Assembly: GCA_002102555.1 (NCBI GenBank)
Contig: MCFL01000103.1
Coordinates: 1-64,000, forward strand
DNA: 64,000 nt
Direction: 5' to 3'
Source of the DNA: Catenaria anguillulae PL171
Lineage: Eukaryota > Blastocladiomycota > Blastocladiomycetes > Blastocladiales > Catenariaceae
Below the pieces are notes generated by a model. It searched no databases and was not told the DNA's origin. It saw nothing but the letters and a program-made list of their open reading frames with translations. The position numbers and the translations under genes are program-made. Below, piece after piece: positions 1 to 12,409 of the stretch (positions are counted from its first letter, which is position 1; every line of letters starts with the position of its first letter).

Positions 1-1600
1 AGGGCTTGCTTGCGCGCAACGAGCTCGCGCGTGGTACGACCTTGAGCATGTGCGGTGAGTGAGGAGTGGGGCCGTGGGTCGTGGGCGACGGCGAGTGAGG
101 AGGGAGGTGCAGCAGCAGCGGTCGCGTCGTCGACTGGGGAGTCAGGGGTGGACACGACGAGTTGTGAGAGGGCAAGTGTGGCGGCTGCGGCTGCGGGCGT
201 GGATGGGTATGTGGTGAGGATGTGGTTGTAGTGAGTAAGGGCACGTGGGTGGTCGTGAAGCGCATGAAAGAGGGAGCCCGGGTCAAGTGAAGTGAAGGGA
301 GTGGTGGGGGGTTGGGAGGTCGCAACCAGGTCAAGGAGCTATGCAAAAACCGTGAGAACAGTCAGCCTTGAGGAGTTTTAGTGAGAATTCGAAAAAAATG
401 CACGCGTAAACATTACCTCGACGACGAGCGGAAGTTACCCAACCCAATCCCGAGATCGATTATGTACAAGAGCAGCATGCCCTGCAACTCGGGCAGCCTC
501 GAGCTTGCCGCACCTGCACAAATGACACAGGCACGAGTCAGTTCTGCTGCTACCCAATCACCGTTTGATGCAAGTGGACGTACTCTGCACCAGCAACCCA
601 TATGCATGCTGCGCCGCCTCCATGCCCGCCTCCCACTCGCCAACCGCGCCCTTTGCCACCGCGACTATCAAGTATGCCAGCACATTCATGTCTGCCGCTC
701 CGACCGATTCGAGAACCACCACACTGCTGCGTACAGGCTCGTTTGGCGGACGGCGCGGTGCATTCGGCACATCGGCAAGCACGACGCGACAGTGCCCGTG
801 TTGGGATCCACGGTCCATGCATGCCCTTGCGCGGATCGGCTGGTGGTGTTGCCAAGTAGGCTTGAGCTGCCGCCAAGCGTCGGCGTGATTGTCGGTTGCG
901 AGTGCGAGCAAGGCTTGAGCAGTGCAGCCAACCGAAATGGTGGCGGCATGGGCGCCTGCGCCGCTGCACACGCCGAATGCACAGAGTCGTAGTATGCCAG
1001 CAATGTCGGCAGCGTCCACGTCTGGATCCGCCTCCGAGTCGCCCACCCTGCCACTTGCTACTATGGCCGCCGACGGGTCCGTCAACGCGCGCAGTGCGAG
1101 CATCACGGTTGCGTGTGCTGTGGAGGGTATGTGGGTGCATCGCGGATGCAATTTGGGAGCAACGTCGTGCGCCAGAAATCGGTTGCTTTGGGCCACGCAA
1201 GTGTGCATAGGGCGAGCGCGAGCGAGTATGCGGTGTGTGGATCGAGCGCAAGGTTCGTGAGTGCGGCTTGCAGTATGGGAATTGCGGATTGCGGCCGTGG
1301 TGGAGGAAGGAAGCAGGAAACGCGCGTGGGTCAGGGACGAGCGGGCGGAGTGGGTGCAGAATGGGGAGGCGGGCAGAGAGGAGCGAGGCTTGGCGAGTGC
1401 GTCTTGCGCGTGGGATCGGCGGTGGACAGGTCGTTGTGATGCGCAACGAATTCAACGTGCACTCGGACGACTCGCAGCGGTTGGTCACATTTCAGGTACT
1501 TGTCCAGCTGGTGCGACTCCGAGAGGTGCTTGAACTGGGCGTCGAGCAGGCGAGCGCGAGGGCAATCAGCCGCTCGGGCAAAAGTGACTCGCTGCCACTA
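1..1600 (-). CDS. TPR-like helical repeat protein, 3' part cut by window edge
   Basis: The minus strand is coding-like over most of this span. Segments: about 1600-1430 (contains LLDAQFKHLSESHQLDKYLK), about 1300-1170 (QAALTNLALDPHTAYSLAL), 1120-584, 417-513, and 1-338, which stays open to the window edge. Good introns are 514-583 (GTACGT...GTGCAG, 70 nt) and 339-416 (GTAATG...GCATAG, 78 nt). The text is alanine/leucine helical with TPR-like turns such as HPRALTHYNHILTTYPS. The order of segments loosely recalls the MAU2/Scc4 cohesin loader, but I cannot confirm this. Problems: the frame of the last exon that looks best does not match the phase delivered by the 339-416 intron, and the joins between the upstream segments are unresolved. 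It may carry small frameshifts or unrecognised introns. The start is not determined. Confidence 0.45.
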
Positions 1601-1609
1601 TCGTCTCGT

Positions 1610-2721
1610 TGAGAGTGTTGAAGTGCGAGACAGAGCGTAATGGGGGCCAACTGACATAGTGATCCGCAGGGCAGACAGGAAGCCCATGTCGAATGGTCGG
1701 TTGGATTGGATGATGAGTCGTATGAGAGTACATGGCGTCCAGAGTGTGTTGCTGCGAGTCCTTTTTGACTTGAATATCATGAATATTTACCATGGAATCA
1801 TGGTACAATACATAGCTCAGTTTGATCTTTGATTAATTTCAGAGCAGGTCGCCGATCTCCATCCTGATATGTATATGTATTACGTAGTTCGTACTCTGAC
1901 ACTGGGTCACTTCACCCTCTGGTTGTATCGCATACAGTGGGCCGAGCCGAGCCGAGCCAGTCGGAGTATCAGAGGACGCGAGTTCTGGGCCATCCAGAGT
2001 AGCTGAAGTGACTGTATGTAGGAATGGGACCCACCGCTCGTCTTTCCCGATGACGATGATATGGATAATTGTATATACCGTAGAACAGGTCGCAACATAA
2101 AAGCTCGAGCACTTGATCTACTTTTGGCCGTTGAGCATGAGCAAACCGTCGCATTCCCCATTCGCAACATTTACTCAGGCCTCATATGCGTGCAATTGGA
2201 GGCAAATTGGATCATGTGGAATGTGGATTCGACCTACTGGATCTGATGATTCGGCGCGTTGTATTTCCTCACGGGAGGAGACTTGAGCTCTAATGGCAAG
2301 TTGACTCGGTAGGTATCCACTGTTGCTGCGCTTTCTGTGGATCACATGTAGCCCAAGAGTGGAGGTAGCCGATACTCCTCATCACATCCATCAGGCAGGA
2401 ATTTGTGCTTGGAGCAGAAGTGGACTTCGTTGTATGGGTGTCAACGCGCCTCACGGACGAGTTGGAGCTTTCACACTGGCCAAGATTGGAGTCAAGCTCC
2501 AGCACAAACCTGAGCCAGCGCTCATCCACTGTACTCTTGTGTGTCAAAGGCTCACCTAGTGAGAGGCCCGAGGGTACAAATACCGAGCCGGTCCCCGTCC
2601 TCTTCCCTCACCCTTTTTCGACGGTTCCTCATCCAAGCAACTCGCCCGCTTGCCTCACGCCTCAGTCTCGCTCTTGACGCGTCCTTTGCACATTCACACA
2701 CACACTCTCGAGTCACCCACC
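1610..2721. other. intergenic stretch
   Basis: About 1.1 kb with no convincing coding region; the short open frames on both strands lack splice logic or family resemblance. It holds a GCCGA tandem (about 1938-1956). The last 60 bases before 2722 form a CA/CT-rich leader ending CACCC-ACC before the ATG, as expected for the 5' leader of the following gene. Confidence 0.5.
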
Positions 2722-3423
2722 ATGTCGTACTACTCTGGTTCCCACACGTCCGAGTACAAGGAGGATTACTACGGTCACGAGGACAAGGACGAGTACAAGG
2801 AGGATTACTACGGTGATTCCAAGGACGACTACAAGGACGACTACTACGGTGATTCCAAGGACGACTACAAGGACGACTACTATGGTAACGACTCGCACGA
2901 GTACAAGGATGACTACTACGGCGGCAGCTCGGAAGAGTACAAGGACGACTACTACGGTGAATCCAAGGAAGACTACAAGGAGGACTACTATGGTGACTCC
3001 AAGGACTCTTACAAGGAGGACTACTATGGTGACTCCAAGGACTCTTACAAGGAGGACTACTACGGTAACGACTCCAAGGACGAGTACAAGGACGACTACT
3101 ACGGTCGCGAGGACAAGGAGTACAAGGACGATTACTATGGCAACGACTCGCACGAGTACAAGGAGGACTACTACGGTGACTCCAAGGACGAGTACAAGGG
3201 CAACTACTATGGCGAGTCCAAGGATGACTACAAGGACGATTACTACGGCGAATCCAAGGATGACTACAAGGAGGACTACTACGGTGAATCCAAGGACGAT
3301 TACAAGGAGGACTACTACGGTAACAATTCCAAGGACGAGTACAAGGACGATTACTACGGCGACGAGTCGCACCAAGAGTACTCGGACAGCTACTATGGCG
3401 GCGATTCTGGTTGCCACCACTAA
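2722..3423 (+). CDS. tyrosine-rich acidic tandem-repeat protein (YKDDYYG repeats)
   Basis: Intronless, 233 aa. Start chosen at the ATG after CACCCACC, giving MSYYSGSH; an in-frame upstream ATG lies in the leader and is less likely. Nearly the whole protein is about 18 copies of a 12-13 residue unit, [DE]-Y-K-[DE]-D-Y-Y-G followed by 4-5 polar residues (DSKD, ESKD, NDSH, HEDKD). It ends SGCHH. No signal peptide, no membrane segment, no predicted fold: an intrinsically disordered, highly charged protein with three tyrosines per unit. Role unknown. Possible roles are a hydrophilin-like stress protein or a tyrosine-cross-linkable wall or spore component; these are guesses. The antisense and +1 frames are also open across the repeat because of its regular codons; they are not genes. 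Confidence 0.85.
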   Translation: MSYYSGSHTSEYKEDYYGHEDKDEYKEDYYGDSKDDYKDDYYGDSKDDYKDDYYGNDSHEYKDDYYGGSSEEYKDDYYGESKEDYKEDYYGDSKDSYKEDYYGDSKDSYKEDYYGNDSKDEYKDDYYGREDKEYKDDYYGNDSHEYKEDYYGDSKDEYKGNYYGESKDDYKDDYYGESKDDYKEDYYGESKDDYKEDYYGNNSKDEYKDDYYGDESHQEYSDSYYGGDSGCHH

Positions 3424-6161
<2,738 letters not shown>

Positions 6162-6727
6162 ATGTCGTTTACTCATGTATGGTCGCTTGTGCCGAGTGGA
6201 CGAGGTTCATGCCGTCATGAACGAGTTTCCCATTCCGTATTCTTTATTTCATGTTTTCCCAGTTTGCTGCGTGTCTCTTTGGATGTATTGAATGCCTTTT
6301 CGCAAATCACTCGACACTGTCGTCGCCGTGAAGCTCGCTTTGGTCTGCCGTCGCTTTGGGCATTCGCACACTCCGGGCCGTGGCAAGAGACAAACCGCGA
6401 AAAACTTGCAATTCACCCATCCGTCGTTCACCCAGAACCTGCCGCTTATCGCTACATAAATATCAGCTTGACTCGCCGGAGCTGAACCCTCGGAATTGAT
6501 TGAACGCGCATGCCCGTTCAAGTTTGTTTCCTTTTGGATTGCAGATTCCTCTTCAGAGGCAGAGAACCTTGAAAGGTCCATCGATATCGCAGAGGTCGCA
6601 AACTTTGTCTTCCGTTTCCCTGTTCTCTTCCCCTCTTCGCCTTCTCTATATTCTACTGTTTTTTTTTCCCACGGCGGTTCCGGACATCTTTCTTGCGGGC
6701 ACAGTCAACATCATTGTCCGCCAGTTC
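6162..6727. other. intergenic stretch upstream of the nine-exon gene
   Basis: No gene seen. An AT-rich block TACATAAATATC near 6455-6466 could be a core promoter element for the following gene. A long pyrimidine-rich tract (6600-6670) runs up to the proposed start region. Confidence 0.4.
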
Positions 6728-8475
6728 ATGGAGCGAGGTGGACATGTGTTTTTCGTGCTCCATTTTCCAATGTTTGCAGGTCCAACTCACGGGGGTCATT
6801 CGCAACGACAATTTGGGCGCGTCTGGACTCAAGGTACGTAGCTCGATCTCAGCCAGGACCATTGCTTCGCCAATAACCAATGTGCCGTGCTCACGCTTGC
6901 TCTTCAAACCTCGCTCCGAAGCGCAGCCACGATGGTTACACTCCCAGGTCTCTTCTCCTCCCGGTCTCTATCTGCGGCACATTCTGAAGCAGTTCATCCA
7001 CCCATCCGCCGTGGTGTCGGTGATCCCAACTTTGGTCACCGAGCCATTGGCGAGCACAGTGTCTGCCCAGGAAACCAATCGTTTCTTCTGGTTCCCCATC
7101 CTGTTCCCACAGCTTTGCGACTTTCAGTTCAATTTTGTGTTTGTATGTTCAAGTTTTTGAAGCCCTTTACCGGGCATTCAGTTTCATTAATCCTCGCAAT
7201 ACATTTTTTTTTTCCTCATCATCAGTTCCGTTGCCTCTTCGGACTGCCCGGCTCTACCAGTACCATGAGGCTATTGCGGCGTGATGACGCGTGCCTGTGC
7301 GAACAAGGTGCAAATCGTGACAACAACATTAAGGGCAGATTATCGGTCCTCCGTAGTCGAATTGCAAACCCATTGCCACCTTCTGCAATATTACGCTCTA
7401 TCATTCTCAAGATTCCGCCCGAAACCCGCAACCAGTCAGCATGATTTCATCCTCGTTTACCAGCCCTCGCGTCGCCGAGCACCTGCCTTGGCCCGTGCCG
7501 GCGTCAACCGACCCGATTGCACACACTGGACCAGCCGGAAACCATCCCGTACGCATTCTTGATGGAATATTTCTCTGAATCAGTTGGATGCTTACTGACA
7601 TTACCTTGTGTGCCGCTCAGTCCAATGAGACCTATGAATCGACGTCGCATTCGTCCTACATTAGCCATCAGGTACCGTGAAGATGTGCTTCTGTTTCAGG
7701 CCGAATAGCGTGGGACCGTCACTGACAAACACCATTTGCCTCTTCAGCGTGATACCCACCGTTTTGACGCTATTCATGAGTACGCGCACAACAAGGCCAA
7801 GGCGCACCAGCCCGCCGAATGGGCCTCGAGCGGCGAAAAGGTCCGAATCAAACGCACCTTTGCTTGTTTGCGACGATACCCAGGAACTCACACACGCCTT
7901 GCTCATTCAACCGCCGCCTGCGTCTAAAGCAGACCGCCTACGTGTCGTCGTACAAGTCCACCTTCCAAGGCTCGCCCACGCGCGACGCGCCCAATGGCGG
8001 CGCAACCAAAATCCCGCCCATCCCACGCACAGCTCTGGGCAAATCGACCAACCACCACGAACAAGTGATTGCCGATACACGCGCCCAGCAGCAACACCCG
8101 TTTATTCACCCATACCCATACCCGCCCTCCATCATGCACGCCGTGTCGGTGCACGGGGTGGGCAACTCGGCCGCGTTGGACGCGATTCAAGGGTCGGCCG
8201 CGGGCGGGATTGCGCGCGAGCAGTCGGCGACGGGCACGACCATTGCGACGGTGCCGGTTGCGCAAGGGTACAACATTTTGAACGGGTCCGAAATGCCCGC
8301 GTATGCGAGGGCAAAGCAACCCGGTACCTTCTTTGCGGGGCGGGTGTCGGCGGCAAAGTTGGAGGCAAAGACGAATGCCAGGACGTCTGGGTATGACATC
8401 ATTAGCCACGAGACGCATGCTGGGGCAGCCATGGGAGGAAGAAGCACTTGGGGCCAGCATGGGCACAAGCAGTGA
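6728..8475 (+). CDS. intron-rich protein of unknown family, nine exons
   Basis: No single long open frame exists here, but nine exons join with consistent phase: 6728-6737, 6780-6833, 6927-6947, 6993-7058, 7226-7280, 7440-7548, 7621-7671, 7748-7840, 7933-8475. Total 1002 nt, 333 aa. Donors include GTACGT, GTACGC, GTACCG and GTCTCT; every acceptor ends in AG. The protein is rich in H, P, S, Y and T. Short motifs include RRGVGDPNFGHRAIGEH, RTARLYQYHEAIAAM and TAYVSSYKSTFQGS; there is no membrane segment or known domain. The last five exons are well supported; the first four (especially the 10-nt first exon with its ATG) are less certain. Short aromatic/His-Pro motifs and many small exons recall axonemal or microtubule inner proteins of zoosporic fungi, but that is only an impression. 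The intron density is far above that of its neighbours. Confidence 0.6.
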
Positions 8476-8757
8476 AAGGCTCATTGGTGTGGGAACAGTT
8501 TGGATGCTGAGCTGGTTTTCACTTTTTCTGTCGTCTACTTGAAAGGTTTACCATTTCTCACTTTTTGTGTCTTTCCGTCCGTACGCACAGTACCTCTCTA
8601 TCTTCTTCTTCTACCCATCATTCTCGCTTGAATAAATACCTTGGATACTTCCCTTTGCCGTTTTGATTGGTCATGTTGTCGTGCTCAAATGATGCACTCT
8701 GTTTCGTTTCTTTCAGTGAGCGCGTGGTGCCCCACTCGAAACATATCAACCCTGACG

Positions 8758-10866
8758 ATGAATAGAATGCCACATGCAAACAATGAAACTACGTTGAGCA
8801 ACTTGCCCCGAGACATGCTGGCACTTGACCTCATTAACCCGATCCTCACCTGGGCAATTCGCCAAGCCACCGCCGACCGCTATCACACGGTCCTGTGCAC
8901 TTGCCCCTCTGCATTGCATCCAAGCGCTGCCCGTGCCGCCCTACTCCACTTTCCCGTCTCATTCCATGCAGCTGCAGGCGCATCAGGCCATGGAACTCCC
9001 GCAACGCCGCACTTGTCGACCGTCATGGATCACGCCAGCCTTGGCGGCCATCTTGGCTTGCTCAACGTGTGCGCCCAGCTGGTCTCTCGGCACACGATTT
9101 CTGGTCGGCATTTGCCGATGCACACATACAACGCGGTCGATTTGTTACTCGACACGGAGGAAGCCGTGGATGAGGCCAAGGTGATGCGTGTGCTGGACTG
9201 GTGGTCGAGCAACGCAAAGCACTCGGGTTCCAAGCTCAAGCTCAAAGTCTCGCACAAACTCATCAACGCTGCCTGCCGGCTTGGGCTCGTCTTTGTCCTC
9301 AACTGGTACCTGTCCACATTGCCCACACCGGCATCCATGGCCACCGTGCTCGTCAACGCCATGGACATTGCCTCGGAACACGGCCACGTTCCACTGCTCG
9401 CCTGGCTTCACATGCACCTGCCTGCAGCCGATATTGATGCATTCTACACGACCAATGCAATCAATCGCGCTTCCAAGCACGGACACATTCCCGTCCTCGA
9501 CTGGTGGCTGCACTCGACGTTGCCACTCAAATTCTCCAACCTGGCCGTCGACCTTGCTCCCACAACACATGTTCTCGACTGGTGGATGCGCTCGGGCCTG
9601 CAGCTCGAGTATTCCGGCACCTCCATGGATCGGGCCGCTTCCATCGCGGTGCTCGACTGGTGGCGCACGTGTGGGCTCGAGATGCGGTACACGCAGCCCA
9701 TGGAACTCGCAAGCGCTGCAGGCCGCATGGACCTACTTGATTGGTGGATGGCGCACGTGGGTCCTGTGTGTACGCCCGAAATGTGCATTGTGGATGCGTG
9801 TGGCGGGGGCCACATTGGGGTGCTTGAGTGGTGGACCGGGGCGGCCGCAGAGGCCGACCATGGGGCATGTGTGTGCGACGTGGACGAGGAGGAGATTGGG
9901 GCGTTTTTGTGCGCGGCGGCGGACGAGGGTCACGGGGAGGTTGTGGCCTGGTGGTTGCGCAAGTTGACCAAGGAGCAGCGCAAGCTGTTGATGGATCACG
10001 AGTATGTCGAGGAATGGAACGTGCTCGAGTTTGCGACACCCAAGGGCAACATGGATATTCTCAACATGTGGAAACAGAATGGATTGGCCATGTGCACCTG
10101 TTCGCCGTGGGTCCTGGCCGTTGCTGCGCAAAAGGGCCATTTGTCGGTGCTGCAATGGTGGCACACGGAGCTCGACCACGACACTTTTTGCTCTGGCGCA
10201 TTCTCTGGCGGCGTTCCCATCTGGTTCAAGGCAGGTCAAGGCGGCAACCTGCCCGTGATTCATTGGCTACTCAAAACCAAACTGATATCATCCGCCGACG
10301 ACATGTCCGACCTAACAAACGAATCTGCGGCCGTTGCCGGCCTCGTCTCTGGCGCCATTGAGGGCGGCCACGTCCGGGTTCTCGACTGGCTTGCTGCCCG
10401 TGTCCCGAACCTGCTTTCCAATCCATTGGTTGCTGCCGAATCCGCCAGCTTTCTTGACACGGCATCGCAGCTTGGCCACGTCTCCATTTTGCGCTGGCTT
10501 TCCGCAAACGCTCCATTGACGCAAACGCTACAGTATTCGCGCACGGCACTGGTTGCCGCAACGAAGCGCGGCCATCTCGGCGTGCTCAGGTGGTGGATGG
10601 AGGAGAGCGGGCGGCAGCTCAAGTTTGCTTTGGACGAGGTACTGCATGTGGCAATCGAAAATGGACAGCTGTGGTCGTGGTACTTTTGGATCAAGCATGG
10701 GGATTGGCAACAAGTGCAGGACTATGTGCCAAACGAGGAGGTGGTCAAGGCGGCGGTGGATCACAAGAGCTGGGACGTGCTCGATTGGATGGTGGAAAAG
10801 AAGGGAAGCGAGCGGCCGAGTGAGCTGGGCGATTGGGAGGCGTGGTGGTCCGTGATTCAGTCGTGA
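8758..10866 (+). CDS. WW-motif ankyrin-like repeat protein
   Basis: Intronless, 702 aa from the ATG at 8758 (MNRMPHANNE); the next ATG at 8767 is equally possible. The open frame extends upstream but reads like leader. The N-terminus (NLPRDMLALDLINPIL) resembles an F-box-like helix. The rest is a run of about 30-40 residue units with the pattern A-x-x-x-G-H-x-x-V-L-D-W-W followed by a short variable loop: VLDWWSSNA, VLDWWLHST, VLDWWMRSG, VLEWWTGAA, VLRWWMEES. These are degenerate ankyrin-type repeats; the paired Trp replaces the usual LL of the second helix. Probably a cytosolic protein-binding scaffold. Two relatives lie at 16601 and 19258, but this copy is the most diverged and lacks their shared N-terminal block. 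No catalytic domain. Confidence 0.8.
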   Translation: MNRMPHANNETTLSNLPRDMLALDLINPILTWAIRQATADRYHTVLCTCPSALHPSAARAALLHFPVSFHAAAGASGHGTPATPHLSTVMDHASLGGHLGLLNVCAQLVSRHTISGRHLPMHTYNAVDLLLDTEEAVDEAKVMRVLDWWSSNAKHSGSKLKLKVSHKLINAACRLGLVFVLNWYLSTLPTPASMATVLVNAMDIASEHGHVPLLAWLHMHLPAADIDAFYTTNAINRASKHGHIPVLDWWLHSTLPLKFSNLAVDLAPTTHVLDWWMRSGLQLEYSGTSMDRAASIAVLDWWRTCGLEMRYTQPMELASAAGRMDLLDWWMAHVGPVCTPEMCIVDACGGGHIGVLEWWTGAAAEADHGACVCDVDEEEIGAFLCAAADEGHGEVVAWWLRKLTKEQRKLLMDHEYVEEWNVLEFATPKGNMDILNMWKQNGLAMCTCSPWVLAVAAQKGHLSVLQWWHTELDHDTFCSGAFSGGVPIWFKAGQGGNLPVIHWLLKTKLISSADDMSDLTNESAAVAGLVSGAIEGGHVRVLDWLAARVPNLLSNPLVAAESASFLDTASQLGHVSILRWLSANAPLTQTLQYSRTALVAATKRGHLGVLRWWMEESGRQLKFALDEVLHVAIENGQLWSWYFWIKHGDWQQVQDYVPNEEVVKAAVDHKSWDVLDWMVEKKGSERPSELGDWEAWWSVIQS

Positions 10867-12409
10867 GTAGGATCAATGTAAGCGTCCTCTGGCTCTCTCT
10901 TCACCACAACTAATCCGCCGGCATTTCGATGTAGATGTATGGTGTCTGTCAGCTGCTGAGCAAATCTGCCATTGGGGTTACGGTCCGGTGCCAACGAAGA
11001 TGAAGTGCACGGGAAACTACGTATATGTAGGAAAAACAGGCTCGCGAGCTCACGAAGATCAGGGGAGGGGGAGGGGGGGTGAGACGCGAGGATCCCGATC
11101 GATCGTATATTGCTCCCGCCAGCTCAACATGGACAAGCTTGTTTCCGACAAGAAGGTCCGGATTGGCGACGGTTCGCCATAATCCTCGCTGGCGAGGCTG
11201 GCCAGCAGTTATCAGTTCTTTTACACCCGCCCGTCTGGTCTGACCTCACGAGGTACTGGGGGCGAATCAAGGAATCATGGGCGTTCTGCTGCATGAAATC
11301 CAACTTCTATTGTGGAATCATGATCGCCACACCGAGAACTGAGGACATGAATGACAAGCTCCGGACCCAAATGACGCTCGTCCAGTTCGCATTGCGTATG
11401 CACGCCATCATCAAGGAACGGGTCGAGTATGCCCAATATCTATAAAGTGTCGGTAGTGCGCTCAAACTTGATTTCCATCAATTCTCTGCGCCAAGCTCAA
11501 TGACATAAACCTACACACACATTTTGGTAATGTCGTGCACAGAAATTGATCCTCGCCTCGTATCGCACACGTAAAACGAGGGATTTCGAGTTTTGTCTTT
11601 GCTCTTTATTAACTTGTGCGCCAGTATCCATCAGCCTCCGTGACAGGACGCATCAAGTAAGCCATGTACTGGGCTGCTCAGCTAAATACAGTGCCAGCAA
11701 CTCGTTCCTGCCAGCCCCAAAGGTTGACGCTCTCGCCGAGTATACTTCGATATGGACATACCGACCAATCGCGCTCGGTCACGCTTTACTGTCCGGTCTC
11801 GCCTCGACGTCAACCGCCGCCAAGCGACTCTCTTTGTATTTGATCTCGGCGGCGGCCATTGGCGAAGCTCTCGTTCGTCTCTTGTTAGTTTCAATGCTTT
11901 CTGTATACAGCATTTGCGCGCTTTCGAGTATGAATGTGCCTGCTCATCATTTCTTCACACAAACCAACTGCACGATGGTAAACAAGGGACGCATCTCGAG
12001 GCTGAAGAGTGCGGGCCATAGATGTGACATGCCGCTGCCCACGAGTCTCAACATATGTACTCCATGGATTAATGGTTGGCGACGGTGCTCTGGACCTGAG
12101 AGTGTGTCCGTATGTAAGTCTATGCATGGTTTATGCTGAGTGTGGTTGATCCAGATCGCTTGATGCGGCGAAATTGAAGAAAAACGTTGGAAATGTGCTG
12201 AAAAAGATAAATGAATCTGATATTTACATATGTACATTGTGCAGCCTGTTGACGGGCAACCATCGGTGAATAGAAAACATGCACAACCAATGATTGCATG
12301 CACTACAGACAGAGAGCGAAGCCAACCGCACGAGACAAGTGGAAATGAAGAAATAAACAAGACCAGGGGTATTCACATGACATAACCACAAAGCAAACCA
12401 GCCTCCGCC
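10867..12409. other. 1.5-kb intergenic stretch
   Basis: No convincing gene. The longest open frame (about 197 codons, plus strand, 11546-12139) has no recognisable family features, no splice consistency and unlike-coding composition. AT-rich motifs such as TATTTACATATGTAC (12221-12235) are present. Most of the stretch probably holds the 3' UTR of the ankyrin-like gene and the downstream region of the convergent PAS-like gene. Confidence 0.45.

Noticed and set aside
550..1488. 312-codon minus-strand frame rich in Arg, His and Pro
   Set aside because: It is a shadow frame; the Ala/Leu-rich helical text in another minus frame fits coding and splice signals better.
11546..12139. 197-codon open frame on the plus strand
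   Set aside because: No family features, no splice support, overlapped by equally long frames on both strands.
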